Assembly (NCBI RefSeq): GCF_021647475.1
Contig: NZ_JAKIUR010000018.1
Location: 1-51,086, forward strand
Direction: 5' to 3'
Length of the DNA stretch: 51,086 nt
Source of the DNA: Lutibacter sp.
Lineage (GTDB): Bacteria; Bacteroidota; Bacteroidia; Flavobacteriales; Flavobacteriaceae
Notes under the pieces: generated by a model
Seen by the model: only the letters and a program-made list of their open reading frames with translations
What the model was told of the DNA's origin: nothing
The model's database searches: none
In this document: positions 16,949 to 26,846 of the stretch, piece by piece
Position numbering within the stretch: the first letter of the stretch is position 1
How the letters are laid out: each line of letters begins with the position of its first letter
Translations under genes and position numbers: made by a program

Positions 16949-18856
16949 ATGAAAAAAACATTCATTAATCTTGGTGTTATTTGCGGATTATTTGCAATGA
17001 ACACAATGCATGCACAACAAAAAAAAGATTCAGTTAGGCAATTAAATGAAGTGGTAATTACGGCTACTAAATTTGCTGAAGAAAAAGAAAAAGTAGGCAA
17101 AATTATTTATCAAATTTCACCTGAAACCATTGAAAATTCAAAAGGAAAATCGGTAGCAGCAGTTTTAAGTGATTATGCAGGAATAGAAATAAACGGAGTA
17201 AATAGTGCCGCTGGGAAAAATAAAAGTATTTATATACGAGGAGGAAGAGACCGTCAGGTTTTGGTGCTGATAGATGGAGTTCCTGTAAATGATCCTTCAG
17301 GAATTGCCACTACTTTTGATTTACGTTTGCTTACTTTAAATCAAGTTGCATCTATTGAAATTATGAATGGTGCTGCAAGTACGCTTTATGGTTCTGGAGC
17401 TGCAACTGGAGTTATTAATATTATTCTAAAAAAATCATCTAAAAAACCAATTGCGTTAAATTATCAAACCTCTACTGGAACTAATAATTCTTCTAATAAT
17501 TCAAAATTAAATTTACATAATTTTGAACAAAATGTTTCTGTAAATGGGACCTTAAATAAATTTAATTATTTGGCAACACTTAGTACTTCTTTAACAAACG
17601 GATTGTCAGAGGCAAGTGATGAAAATAGTACTACAAGTTTTGAAAAAGATAAATTTTTAAGTACAAATTCTTATGTAAATTTTGGTTATTCATTTACTTC
17701 TAACTTTAAAGTAAATTTATTCGGTAATTATGATAAAAATAAATACGATTATGATGCAGGAGCATTTAAAGATTCTGATATTAATAACGGTACTAACAAA
17801 CAAGTTAGAGTTGGAATTCTCTCAAATTTTAAGTATAAAAAAGGAATATTAAAAACAATTGCTTCCTATAATAAAATAGATAGAATGTTTGACAGTTTTA
17901 ATAGTTGGACAAATGCCACTGATCATTTTGAATATACTGGAAAAACGTATTATGTTGATTTGGTAAATAATTATAAAATAGCAAGTAGATTTCAGTTTAT
18001 TACAGGTTTAACTTATCAAAAACAAGAAAATAATACCAATTCACCTTATGGAAACATTGATGATAAATTAGCTAACTACACTATTTTTGATGCCTATACA
18101 ACATTGATATATAATAGTTTAAATGGATTTAATTTAAGTGTAGGTACGCGTCTAAATAATCATAGTGAATATGGAAATCATTGGGTGTATGAAATTAATC
18201 CTTCTTATAATATTACCAAAAAATTAAAGTTAATTTCATCTTATAGTACAGCATTTATTGCACCAAGTACCTATCAACTTTTTTCGCAATACGGTAATGT
18301 TGATTTAAAACCAGAAGAAAATAAAACAACAGAAGGAGGTTTTGAATTTGAAATACAAAATAAAATAGATTTTTCAATGGTTTATTTTTATCGCGAAGAA
18401 AAAAATGCAATTATTTTGCCAGATTTTATTAAATATTCAAATGAAAACTCAATTACAAATGCAAAAGGTGTAGAAGCAAATTTGAATTTTAAACCACTTA
18501 AACAAGTTACTTTTAAATTAGGATATGCTTACACTTACAAAAGCTCAGATTTAGATTATATTCCTAAAAATAAATTTACAGCATTATTAGAAACAGCTAC
18601 TCTTAAAAACACCTATTTATCTTTACAGTTTAAAAATACATCCAAACGAACTTATTTTGATCAATGGGGAAGTGGAAGTAATATAAATATTGCGGGATAT
18701 AGCTTGGTAGATTTTTATGGAAGTCATCAACTAATTAAAAATACATTATCGCTTTTTGTTCAAGTTAATAATATATTTAATAAAAATTATGTTGAAACTA
18801 TTGGCTATACCACAAAAGGCAGAAATTTTAAAATTGGTTTAGATTTTAAATTTTAA
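16949..18856 (+). CDS. BtuB-like TonB-dependent cobalamin receptor
   Basis: A 635-residue outer-membrane receptor that should import cobalamin using energy passed on by TonB. The signal peptide (residues 1-22) ends MHAQQ. The plug domain follows with LNEVVITATK (a probable TonB box region, about 32-41), KSIYIRGGRDRQVLVLIDGVPVND split across about 90-115, and GAASTLYGSGAATGVINI. The rest is a 22-strand type barrel ending in the aromatic C-terminal GLDFKF. The cobalamin riboswitch in its leader gives the substrate with good confidence. No BtuCD permease or ATPase genes are in the window. Confidence 0.93.
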   Translation: MKKTFINLGVICGLFAMNTMHAQQKKDSVRQLNEVVITATKFAEEKEKVGKIIYQISPETIENSKGKSVAAVLSDYAGIEINGVNSAAGKNKSIYIRGGRDRQVLVLIDGVPVNDPSGIATTFDLRLLTLNQVASIEIMNGAASTLYGSGAATGVINIILKKSSKKPIALNYQTSTGTNNSSNNSKLNLHNFEQNVSVNGTLNKFNYLATLSTSLTNGLSEASDENSTTSFEKDKFLSTNSYVNFGYSFTSNFKVNLFGNYDKNKYDYDAGAFKDSDINNGTNKQVRVGILSNFKYKKGILKTIASYNKIDRMFDSFNSWTNATDHFEYTGKTYYVDLVNNYKIASRFQFITGLTYQKQENNTNSPYGNIDDKLANYTIFDAYTTLIYNSLNGFNLSVGTRLNNHSEYGNHWVYEINPSYNITKKLKLISSYSTAFIAPSTYQLFSQYGNVDLKPEENKTTEGGFEFEIQNKIDFSMVYFYREEKNAIILPDFIKYSNENSITNAKGVEANLNFKPLKQVTFKLGYAYTYKSSDLDYIPKNKFTALLETATLKNTYLSLQFKNTSKRTYFDQWGSGSNINIAGYSLVDFYGSHQLIKNTLSLFVQVNNIFNKNYVETIGYTTKGRNFKIGLDFKF

Positions 18857-18865
18857 TATAAAACT

Positions 18866-18892
18866 AAAAGCTGGCAAATTTTGCTAGCTTTT
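18866..18892. terminator. Bidirectional terminator between the BtuB-like gene and 18891 gene
   Basis: An inverted repeat aaaagctggca / tgctagctttt with A and T flanks lies between two convergent genes and can act in both directions. It touches the stop codon of the leftward gene. Confidence 0.75.
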
Positions 18893-19430
18893 AAATTAGT
18901 TCTCGTATTTCATTTTTTAAAATTTTTAACGCAGATAATGAAGGTGAAGGATTAGAAGTGGTACTTTCTATAATTTTTTCACGTAATTCTTGTGCAGTTT
19001 TTATATCCTTTAAGTTTAAACTTGTTCTAATAATATAAATTGTTGCATTTTTTGAAGCAATTATTGCATCCCAACTATCATCAGAAATGTAAATCTGTTG
19101 AGCTAAATTGTGTTCAAATTCTTTTTCAATAGTCTCAATTAGACTTATAGCGTAAGCACCCTTATCATTATTTACTGAGGAAACTCGTATAATTAATTTT
19201 TGAAGATTTATTCGCTCTAAAAATAAAGTCATTCGTTCAAATGCTTGTAGTTTAATAGCTAACGTAGCTTTTTTGTTCTTTTTGAGTAGAGCAAGCTTTA
19301 TTTTTTGAGTTTCATTAGAGGTATAAAGTTTAAAAAAATAATAGGCAACTAGTCCAGTTACGGCAGATGGAATGGTATAACTTAACAATTCTATAATTTT
19401 TGATAATTCAATATTTTGGATAAATAACAT
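18891..19430 (-). CDS. Conserved Bacteroidota membrane-anchored protein of unknown function
   Basis: A 179-residue protein with one N-terminal membrane segment (about residues 12-31, IIELLSYTIPSAVTGLVAYYFF) and a basic charged, mainly helical cytoplasmic part. The segment LAIKLQAFERMTLFLERINLQKLIIRV and the motif EFEHNLAQQIYISDDSWDAI are conserved in a small family I recall from many Bacteroidota, annotated only as hypothetical or DUF. No catalytic residues are evident. It stands alone, convergent with the BtuB-like gene. Confidence 0.75.
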   Translation of the reverse strand: MLFIQNIELSKIIELLSYTIPSAVTGLVAYYFFKLYTSNETQKIKLALLKKNKKATLAIKLQAFERMTLFLERINLQKLIIRVSSVNNDKGAYAISLIETIEKEFEHNLAQQIYISDDSWDAIIASKNATIYIIRTSLNLKDIKTAQELREKIIESTTSNPSPSLSALKILKNEIRELI

Positions 19431-19616
19431 ATAATGTGAAAATTAAGTTCAGATTTATTATAAATATTTCAATTTTTCTTAATAATACTGATAAATATCA
19501 GTGAATTTGATTTTAAAACAATTTAATTTTGTTCTCGTAACATTTATAAAAAATAGTTTAGTTAAAAAGTCATATTTGTTACAAATATAAAAGAACATTA
19601 ATTAATTATTAAAATT

Positions 19617-20990
19617 ATGAAAAATTTATTAAGATTAGTAGTAGTATTATTTACATCTGCAATTTTTGCACAAGCAGGCCATGTTATGCAAGGTGTTGGT
19701 GCCGTAAATATGTCTATGGGTGGAGCAGCAACTGCACAACCATTAGATATTAGTGGTGCTTTACAATGGAACCCAGCATCTATTTCAGTATTTGATAGTA
19801 AAATATTAGATTTTAACATTGGTATTTTCTTTTCATCTCCTGAATTAAGTTCAAGTTTACCAGCTGGAGCAATGGGTCCTGGTTCTCCTGCAGTTTCAGG
19901 AACAACTTTAGATACAAGACCTGTTTCTCCAATGCCAGCTTTAGCAATGGTTTGGGGTAAAGAAGGCAGCAAACATACCTTTGGTGTTTCTGCATTTGGT
20001 ATTAGTGGTTTTGGAGTTACTTTTCCAGAAGAAGCTAATAATCCTTTAAGTTCAAGCTTTAACCCAACAATTAATTCAAATCCAATTAATTATCCTCAGG
20101 CAGCACATGGTTTTGGACAATTAAAATCTGATTATATGTTATTACAAGTTGGCTTAACTTGGGCATATGAAATTACTGATAATTTTTCAATTGGTGTGGA
20201 ACCTACTGTAAATTATGCATCATTACAATTAGAACCAAATCCAATTGCATCTCCTGATTTTACTCCTCCAGCAGGAGCTCCAGGAGATAAAGGTTATCCA
20301 ATTAGTGATAAGGCTTCAGCTATTGGTTTTGGTGCTCAATTTGGTTTATTTTATCATTCAGATAGCGGTGTTAAATTAGGTGTTTCGTACAAAACAGAAC
20401 AACAATTTGGTGATTTGACATTTAATAATAAATATTTAGATGGTTCAGCTGCACCAGATGTTAATTTTAAAATGAATTATCCTGCAATTTTCTCAGTTGG
20501 TTTAGGTTATTCAAATGAAACATTTGACCTTGCACTTGATTATAGAAATGTAGATTATGAAAATGCTGATGGCTTTGCAGAAAAAGGTTGGACTAATACA
20601 GGTTCAGTAAAAGGTTTCGGATGGAAAAATATTAATATATTATCTGCTGGTATTCAATATAAAGGAATTAAAAAATTACCTTTAAGAGTAGGTTATACTT
20701 ATAGTAGTAACCCTATTGATCCACAATTAGCATTCTTTTCAACTCCTGCAACCGCAGTTATTAAAAATGCTTTTCAATTTGGATTTAGTTATCCACTTAC
20801 TGATAACCTAATGTTAAATGGTGTTTATCACCACGGAACTAGTGGGAAAAATGATACAAGCGGACCTTTATTAAACCCAGGAATGGCATCACCTACAAAC
20901 CCTTATGGTGCAATTCCAGGATCAAATGTTAGTTATTCTATGAAAACTGATTTGATAATGGTAGGTGTAACTTATAAATTTAAAAAATAA
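19617..20990 (+). CDS. OmpP1/FadL/TodX family outer-membrane transporter
   Basis: A 457-residue outer-membrane beta-barrel of the FadL family, which passes long-chain fatty acids or other hydrophobic compounds. The signal peptide (residues 1-19) ends IFAQA. The mature N-terminus has the family's GHVMQGVGAVNMSMGGAATAQ and ALQWNPASIS segment, equivalent to the NPA hatch motif. The barrel ends in VGVTYKFKK. It is monocistronic, with a strong terminator 24 bp downstream. Confidence 0.92.
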   Translation: MKNLLRLVVVLFTSAIFAQAGHVMQGVGAVNMSMGGAATAQPLDISGALQWNPASISVFDSKILDFNIGIFFSSPELSSSLPAGAMGPGSPAVSGTTLDTRPVSPMPALAMVWGKEGSKHTFGVSAFGISGFGVTFPEEANNPLSSSFNPTINSNPINYPQAAHGFGQLKSDYMLLQVGLTWAYEITDNFSIGVEPTVNYASLQLEPNPIASPDFTPPAGAPGDKGYPISDKASAIGFGAQFGLFYHSDSGVKLGVSYKTEQQFGDLTFNNKYLDGSAAPDVNFKMNYPAIFSVGLGYSNETFDLALDYRNVDYENADGFAEKGWTNTGSVKGFGWKNINILSAGIQYKGIKKLPLRVGYTYSSNPIDPQLAFFSTPATAVIKNAFQFGFSYPLTDNLMLNGVYHHGTSGKNDTSGPLLNPGMASPTNPYGAIPGSNVSYSMKTDLIMVGVTYKFKK

Positions 20991-21013
20991 TTACTCGAAT
21001 TACATTATTTTTT

Positions 21014-21040
21014 AAAGGCTTCTTTTTGAAGCCTTTTTTT
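21014..21040 (+). terminator. Rho-independent terminator after the FadL-like gene
   Basis: Perfect 9-bp stem aaaggcttc / gaagccttt with a 5-base T loop, followed by a T run. Confidence 0.92.
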
Positions 21041-21094
21041 ATGTTTAGTATAAAGTAGTGAACTAATTAATTTGAAATTGTGTAATCTTGCAAA

Positions 21095-22315
21095 ATGATT
21101 TTTAATAAAAAGAAAGATATTTTATTTAATGCTGCTATCCTATTATTTTTAATAGCATCTTTTTACGGGTTAATTATAAGATGGAATTTTACTTTTCCAA
21201 GTGAATTAATAAACTATAAAAATATTTTACAAGCACATTCTCATGTCGCTTTTTTAGGTTGGGGATATTTAGCTTCATTACTTTTAATTAATCATTTATT
21301 TATTAAAGAAAAAATAGCGTCATTAAAAATTTACAATATTGCAATACGCATTATTATAATAGCGATATCATTAATGTTAATAAGCTTTCCTTTAATAGGA
21401 TATAAATCTATATCTATAGTTTTACTTTCTGTTTTTGGAATAACAAGTTATGTAATATCTTTCCAATTACTAAAAAATATTAAAGGGAATAATGTGCCTG
21501 TAAAATTAATTAGATATGGCGTTTATTATTACCTTTTATCAAGTTTAGCAACTTGGTTTTTGGCGTTTGTAATTGTAACTCAAGGGAAATCTACTTTGTA
21601 TTATAATACCATCTATTTTTACCTTCATTTTTTATATAACGGCTATTTTGTTTTTGTGCTTTTTGGTTTGTTGTTTAAACTTTTTGAAAATCAGCAGATA
21701 ATTATTTCTAAACAAAATCAATACCGATTTTTTATCTTTTTAAATATTGCTTGCATTCCAGCGTATGCGTTATCCATTTTATGGAGTAAAGTATCTTTAG
21801 CATTTAATTATATAGGATTTTTTGCTGCTATTTTACAACTAATTTCATTGTATTATTTATTGAAAATAATGAGAGAAGTTTTTGGTGAATTAAAATGGAA
21901 TTATTTTTCAAAACTACTTTTAAAATTTTTATTAGGAGCTTACGTCCTTAAAATTACTTTTCAAATTGCATCAGCTTTTCCATATATAGTTATAAAATCA
22001 CTAGCCCTAAAACATTATTTTATAATTGGTTATTTACATCTATTTACTTTAGGATTTATGACTGTTTTTTTAATGATGTTGTTAATTCAAATTAAAAAAA
22101 TATCAATAAAAAATATGATTTCAAAAATTGGTTTAGTAACTTTTTTAACAGGTATTGTAGGAACTGAATTTTTACTCTTTTACCAAGGTTTTTTATTTTT
22201 ATCTAAATTCAAATCGTTAAAATTTTATAATATTGAAATGCTAATTTTTAGTGTGTTGTTGGTTATTGGTTTAAGCTTTGTTTTTCTCCCTCAGTTATTA
22301 AAAAAAAGAAGCTAA
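21095..22315 (+). CDS. Polytopic membrane protein with a conserved HSH motif
   Basis: A 406-residue integral membrane protein with roughly 11-12 hydrophobic segments and no large soluble domain. LQAHSHVAFLGWGY (H48 and H50) lies at the start of the second segment; further histidines fall inside or next to later segments (YFYLHFLYNGYF, and LKHYFIIGYLHLFTLGFM near residue 310-330). The pattern resembles NnrS and haem-copper oxidase subunit I-like proteins, where such histidines bind haem or metal. That relation is inferred, not shown. No oxidase subunits flank it. A haem- or copper-related role is possible; otherwise function unknown. Confidence 0.7.
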   Translation: MIFNKKKDILFNAAILLFLIASFYGLIIRWNFTFPSELINYKNILQAHSHVAFLGWGYLASLLLINHLFIKEKIASLKIYNIAIRIIIIAISLMLISFPLIGYKSISIVLLSVFGITSYVISFQLLKNIKGNNVPVKLIRYGVYYYLLSSLATWFLAFVIVTQGKSTLYYNTIYFYLHFLYNGYFVFVLFGLLFKLFENQQIIISKQNQYRFFIFLNIACIPAYALSILWSKVSLAFNYIGFFAAILQLISLYYLLKIMREVFGELKWNYFSKLLLKFLLGAYVLKITFQIASAFPYIVIKSLALKHYFIIGYLHLFTLGFMTVFLMMLLIQIKKISIKNMISKIGLVTFLTGIVGTEFLLFYQGFLFLSKFKSLKFYNIEMLIFSVLLVIGLSFVFLPQLLKKRS

Positions 22316-22392
22316 ATAGTAAAGGAGTTTGTCAATAACTTTTATTGCTTAACTTAATTTGTAATAGTACTTTTGAATTTTATTGAATTTCT

Positions 22393-24732
22393 GTGAATAC
22401 TTATTTAGAAAATCTTAACGAATCTCAAAAAGCTGCCGTTTTACACAAAGATGGTCCAATGATTATCATTGCTGGTGCAGGCTCTGGTAAAACGCGAGTT
22501 TTAACTTATAGAATTGCTCATTTAATGAAGCAAGGTATTGATCCTTTCAATATTTTATCGTTGACTTTTACCAATAAAGCTGCACGAGAAATGAAAAATA
22601 GGATTGCAACCGTAGTTGGCGATTCTGAATCTAAAAACCTTTGGATGGGAACTTTTCATTCCGTTTTCGCCAGAATTTTACGTTCGGAAGGTCATCATTT
22701 AGGTTTTCCTTCAAATTTCACTATTTATGATATGCAAGATGCTGTCCGGTTGATTTCTTCTATTATTAAAGAAATGCAGTTAGATAGAGAAAAATATAAA
22801 TCAAAACAGATTTTAAGCAGAATTTCTTCCTTAAAAAATAGTCTAATAACGGTTAAAGCATATTATAATGATACTGATTTAATTTTGGCAGACAAAATGG
22901 CTCAACGACCAAAACTGGGTGAAATTTATCAACAATATGTAGATAGATGTTTTAAAGCCGGAGCTATGGATTTTGATGATTTACTACTACGAACAAATGA
23001 AATTTTAACAAGGTTTCCTGAAGTTTTAGCAAAATATCAAAATCGATTTAAATATATTTTGGTGGATGAGTATCAAGATACCAATCATTCTCAGTATTTG
23101 ATTGTTAGGGCATTAGCCGATCGTTTTCAAAATATTTGTGTAGTTGGTGATGACTCGCAAAGTATTTACGCTTTTCGAGGAGCAAACATTCAGAATATAT
23201 TAAACTTTCAACGCGATTATGATAAAGTTTCTGTTTTTAAGCTAGAACAAAATTATCGTTCAACAAAAAATATTGTAGAAGCTGCAAATAGCGTAATTGC
23301 AAAAAATAAAACAAAATTAGATAAACAAGTTTGGACAGATAATGATAGAGGTACAAAAATAAAAGTAATGCAAACTTATACAGAAGCAGATGAAGGCAGA
23401 TTTGTAGCTAATTCTATTTTTGAAAATGCGATGAATTTGCAATTAAAAAATTCTGATTTTGCAATTTTGTATAGGACTAATGCACAATCAAGAGCTATTG
23501 AAGATGCTTTACGAAAAAAAGATATTAAATATAAAATTTACGGAGGATTATCTTTTTATCAACGAAAAGAGATAAAAGATATTTTAGCTTATTTACGTTT
23601 GTTGGTAAATCAAAATGATGAAGAAGCATTAAAAAGAGTTATAAATTATCCAGCCCGCGGAATAGGCTCTACAACTATGGACAAATTAGCTGTTGCAGCA
23701 AATCATTATAAAAAATCTATTTTTGAAATCATTCAAAATATATATAAAATTGATATAAATTTAAATGCAGGCGTAAAAACAAAACTTTCCAATTTTGTTA
23801 CTATGATTCAACATTTTCAAATTGAAGCAAAAACCAAAAATGCTTTTGAAATTACCGATTTTGTAGTTAAACAAACACAATTAATAAGAGATTTAGAAAA
23901 GGATGGAACTCCTGAAGGTGTAAGTAAAGTTGAAAATATTCAGGAATTATTAAATGGAATTAAAGATTTTATTGAAGTTCAAAAAGAAAAAGAGGAGGAA
24001 GATTCCTTGTCCTTTTTTTTAGAAGATGTTGCTTTAGCTACCGATTTTGATAGTGATAAAAAAGATGATACTCCAAGAGTAGCTTTAATGACCATTCATT
24101 TAGCAAAAGGACTGGAATTTCCATTTGTGTATATTGTTGGTTTAGAAGAAACATTGTTTCCATCCGCAATGAGTATGAATACCAGAAGCGAGTTAGAAGA
24201 GGAACGCCGTTTATTTTATGTAGCATTAACAAGAGCAGAAAAGCAAGCCTATTTAAGTTACGCACAAACAAGATATCGTTGGGGAAAATTAATAGACTGT
24301 GAGCCTAGTAGATTTTTAGAAGAAATTGATGAAGAGTTTTTAGAGTATTTAAAAGTGAAAAAAGTACATTTTCAACAAAATAAATTTATAAATGAAGATA
24401 TTTTTGGAAGTGTACCACAAAATAAAATTCGTTTTAAAAAGCCTATTCAAAGAAATCTTATAAAAAAACAAATATCAAAAATAGAAACACCAAACCTAAA
24501 ATTTAATATGCCTAAAAACTTAAAGAAAGTTACAAATGCCACTATTCAAAATAATAATTTATTCGATAATGCTATTGTAGTAGGCAATATAGTTGTACAT
24601 GCCAAGTTTGGTAAAGGAGAAGTAATTAATTTAGAAGGTACAGGAGCTAATAAAAAAGCAGAAATTAAGTTTGCTTCAGTCGGATTAAAAAAATTATTAT
24701 TACAATTTGCAAAGCTTACAATAATTAGCTAA
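22393..24732 (+). CDS. UvrD/PcrA-type superfamily 1 DNA helicase
   Basis: A 779-residue 3'-5' helicase for repair and replication-restart. It starts with GTG; motif I AGAGSGKT is at 27-34, LTFTNKAAREM follows, the Walker B DEYQDTN is around residue 223, QSIYAFRGANIQNI around 255, and the VALMTIHLAKGLEF and LFYVALTRA motifs lie in domain 2. The C-terminal VGNIVVHAKFGKGEVINLEG segment is the Tudor-like tail of PcrA/UvrD. The downstream DUF4290 gene begins 62 bp later. Confidence 0.95.
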   Translation: MNTYLENLNESQKAAVLHKDGPMIIIAGAGSGKTRVLTYRIAHLMKQGIDPFNILSLTFTNKAAREMKNRIATVVGDSESKNLWMGTFHSVFARILRSEGHHLGFPSNFTIYDMQDAVRLISSIIKEMQLDREKYKSKQILSRISSLKNSLITVKAYYNDTDLILADKMAQRPKLGEIYQQYVDRCFKAGAMDFDDLLLRTNEILTRFPEVLAKYQNRFKYILVDEYQDTNHSQYLIVRALADRFQNICVVGDDSQSIYAFRGANIQNILNFQRDYDKVSVFKLEQNYRSTKNIVEAANSVIAKNKTKLDKQVWTDNDRGTKIKVMQTYTEADEGRFVANSIFENAMNLQLKNSDFAILYRTNAQSRAIEDALRKKDIKYKIYGGLSFYQRKEIKDILAYLRLLVNQNDEEALKRVINYPARGIGSTTMDKLAVAANHYKKSIFEIIQNIYKIDINLNAGVKTKLSNFVTMIQHFQIEAKTKNAFEITDFVVKQTQLIRDLEKDGTPEGVSKVENIQELLNGIKDFIEVQKEKEEEDSLSFFLEDVALATDFDSDKKDDTPRVALMTIHLAKGLEFPFVYIVGLEETLFPSAMSMNTRSELEEERRLFYVALTRAEKQAYLSYAQTRYRWGKLIDCEPSRFLEEIDEEFLEYLKVKKVHFQQNKFINEDIFGSVPQNKIRFKKPIQRNLIKKQISKIETPNLKFNMPKNLKKVTNATIQNNNLFDNAIVVGNIVVHAKFGKGEVINLEGTGANKKAEIKFASVGLKKLLLQFAKLTIIS

Positions 24733-24794
24733 AAGGCATTGTAAAACCAATTTTTAAGTTGTAATTTGCATAAAATAAAAACAGAAATAGATAG

Positions 24795-25427
24795 ATGGAA
24801 TTTGATTTAGAATACAATTCAGATAGGTCGCATTTAATTATTCCGGAATACGGAAGGCATATTCAAAAATTAATAGATTATTGCGTAAAAATAGAAGATG
24901 ATGCTGAACGAGATAAAATGGCAAAAGCAATAATAGATGTTATGGGAAATCTTCAACCTCATTTAAGAGATGTTCCAGATTTTAAACACAAACTTTGGGA
25001 TCAATTATTTATAATATCTGATTTTAAATTGAACGTAACGCCACCTTTTGGTAAAATAACTAAAGAAGTTTTTGATGAAAAACCAGAGCCATTAGCATAT
25101 CCAAAATCAGCTACAAAATATAAGTTCTACGGAACCAATATTCAAACTATGATTGATACTGCTTTAACGTGGGAGGAAGGTGAACAACGTGAAGCATTAT
25201 ATTTTGCAATTGCAAATCATATGAAAAAATGCTATTTAAATTGGAATAACGATACGGTAGATGATGCGGTAATTTATAAACATTTAATGGATTTATCTAA
25301 TGGAAAAATAGATTTAGAACCATTACATGAAGAATTAGCAGAAAGTAGAAATTTATTGCGAAAAAGAAAGACAAATACCAAACAACAACACCAAAAAAAT
25401 AAAAAATATAACTACTCAAAAAAATAG
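24795..25427 (+). CDS. DUF4290 family protein
   Basis: A 210-residue protein of a Bacteroidota-specific family. The N-terminal EFDLEYNSDRSHLIIPEYGRHIQKLIDY region and the central LTWEEGEQREALYFAIANHMKKCYLNWN are family hallmarks. The last 25 residues are strongly basic and rich in Lys, Gln and Asn. No enzymatic motif is visible. It ends one base before murA starts, so it is almost certainly co-transcribed with murA, a linkage I recall as conserved in Bacteroidota. A role connected to envelope synthesis is an inference only. Confidence 0.9.
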   Translation: MEFDLEYNSDRSHLIIPEYGRHIQKLIDYCVKIEDDAERDKMAKAIIDVMGNLQPHLRDVPDFKHKLWDQLFIISDFKLNVTPPFGKITKEVFDEKPEPLAYPKSATKYKFYGTNIQTMIDTALTWEEGEQREALYFAIANHMKKCYLNWNNDTVDDAVIYKHLMDLSNGKIDLEPLHEELAESRNLLRKRKTNTKQQHQKNKKYNYSKK

Positions 25428-25428
25428 T

Positions 25429-26745
25429 ATGGCAACATTTGTTATAGAAGGAGGTCATAAATTAAACGGTAGCATTACACCTCAAGGAGCTAAAAATGAG
25501 GCGTTACAAGTGATTTGTGCTGTTTTATTAACTGATGAAGAAGTTGTAATCAGTAATATTCCTAATATAAGAGATGTTAATAAATTAATTTTTATTTTAA
25601 AGGAATTAGGCGTTAAAATCAAACAAATAGATGAACACACCTATTCTTTTAAAGCCGATGATATAAATTTAAATTATTTAGAGTCTGATGATTTTAAACG
25701 TGATGGAAGTTCCTTACGTGGTTCAATAATGATTGTTGGACCATTATTAGCACGTTTTGGAAAAGGATACATTCCTCGTCCCGGAGGAGATAAAATAGGT
25801 CGTAGAAGACTAGATACCCATTTTGAAGGATTTATAAAACTAGGAGCCACATTAAGATACAACCACGATGAAAAATTTTATGGCGTTGAAGCTGATAAAT
25901 TAGTCGGAACCTCAATGTTGCTTGAAGAAGCTTCAGTAACGGGGACTGCAAATATTATTATGGCAGCAGTATTAGCAAAAGGAGAAACTACAATTTATAA
26001 TGCAGCCTGCGAACCTTACATTCAACAATTATGTAAAATGCTAAATACTATGGGAGCTAATATTTCTGGTATTGGTTCAAATTTACTTAGTATAAAAGGT
26101 GTAAAAAAAATAAATGGTTGTAACCATAAAGTTTTACCCGATATGATTGAAATTGGTAGCTGGATTGGCATGGCAGCTATGACAAAATCATCATTAACCA
26201 TTAAAGATGTTAGTTGGAACAATTTAGGGTTAATTCCTACAGTATTTAAAAAATTAGGAATTAAATTAGAACAAAAAGGAGATGATATTTTTATTCCTGA
26301 GCAAGAAAATTATGAAATCCAAAATTTTATGGATGGTTCCATTTTAACTATTGCTGATGCTCCTTGGCCAGGTTTTACTCCAGATTTATTAAGTGTTGTT
26401 TTAGTAGTTGCTACACAAGCAAAAGGTAGTATTTTAGTCCATCAGAAAATGTTTGAAAGTCGATTATTTTTTGTAGATAAACTTATTGATATGGGAGCAA
26501 AAGTAATCCTTTGTGATCCTCATAGAGCCACAGTTATTGGTTTGAATCATGAATCTAGTTTAAAAGGTACAACCATGACATCCCCAGACATTAGAGCTGG
26601 AATTTCTTTATTAATTGCTGCACTTTCAGCTAAAGGAATAAGCACCATTCATAATATTGAACAAATAGATAGAGGTTATGAAAATATTGATGAAAGGCTT
26701 AGGGCTATTGGAGCTAAAATTACAAGAACTGAACAATGTATTTAA
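25429..26745 (+). CDS. murA: UDP-N-acetylglucosamine 1-carboxyvinyltransferase MurA
   Basis: Transfers enolpyruvate from PEP to UDP-GlcNAc, the first committed step of peptidoglycan synthesis. The 438-residue length fits, with GAKNEAL at 20-26 (the Lys/Asn active-site pair), and the flexible loop PGGDKIGRRRLDTH around 118-131. In most bacteria this loop has a Cys (Cys115 in E. coli); here the residue is Asp121 (codon GAT, 25789-25791). Cys-to-Asp is known in MurA from mycobacteria and chlamydiae and makes the enzyme insensitive to fosfomycin while active. Followed by a terminator. Confidence 0.97.
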   Translation: MATFVIEGGHKLNGSITPQGAKNEALQVICAVLLTDEEVVISNIPNIRDVNKLIFILKELGVKIKQIDEHTYSFKADDINLNYLESDDFKRDGSSLRGSIMIVGPLLARFGKGYIPRPGGDKIGRRRLDTHFEGFIKLGATLRYNHDEKFYGVEADKLVGTSMLLEEASVTGTANIIMAAVLAKGETTIYNAACEPYIQQLCKMLNTMGANISGIGSNLLSIKGVKKINGCNHKVLPDMIEIGSWIGMAAMTKSSLTIKDVSWNNLGLIPTVFKKLGIKLEQKGDDIFIPEQENYEIQNFMDGSILTIADAPWPGFTPDLLSVVLVVATQAKGSILVHQKMFESRLFFVDKLIDMGAKVILCDPHRATVIGLNHESSLKGTTMTSPDIRAGISLLIAALSAKGISTIHNIEQIDRGYENIDERLRAIGAKITRTEQCI

Positions 26746-26772
26746 AATCTCGATTAATCGAGATTTTTTTTA
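26744..26772 (+). terminator. Rho-independent terminator after murA
   Basis: A perfect palindrome aatctcgattaatcgagatt flanked by A and T runs overlaps the murA stop codon. Confidence 0.9.
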
Positions 26773-26846
26773 ATGTCATAATGTCATTTTTTTTAAATTG
26801 GCAAAAAAATTGCTATTACTAAAATGAATTTTTTTTAAGAAAAGAT

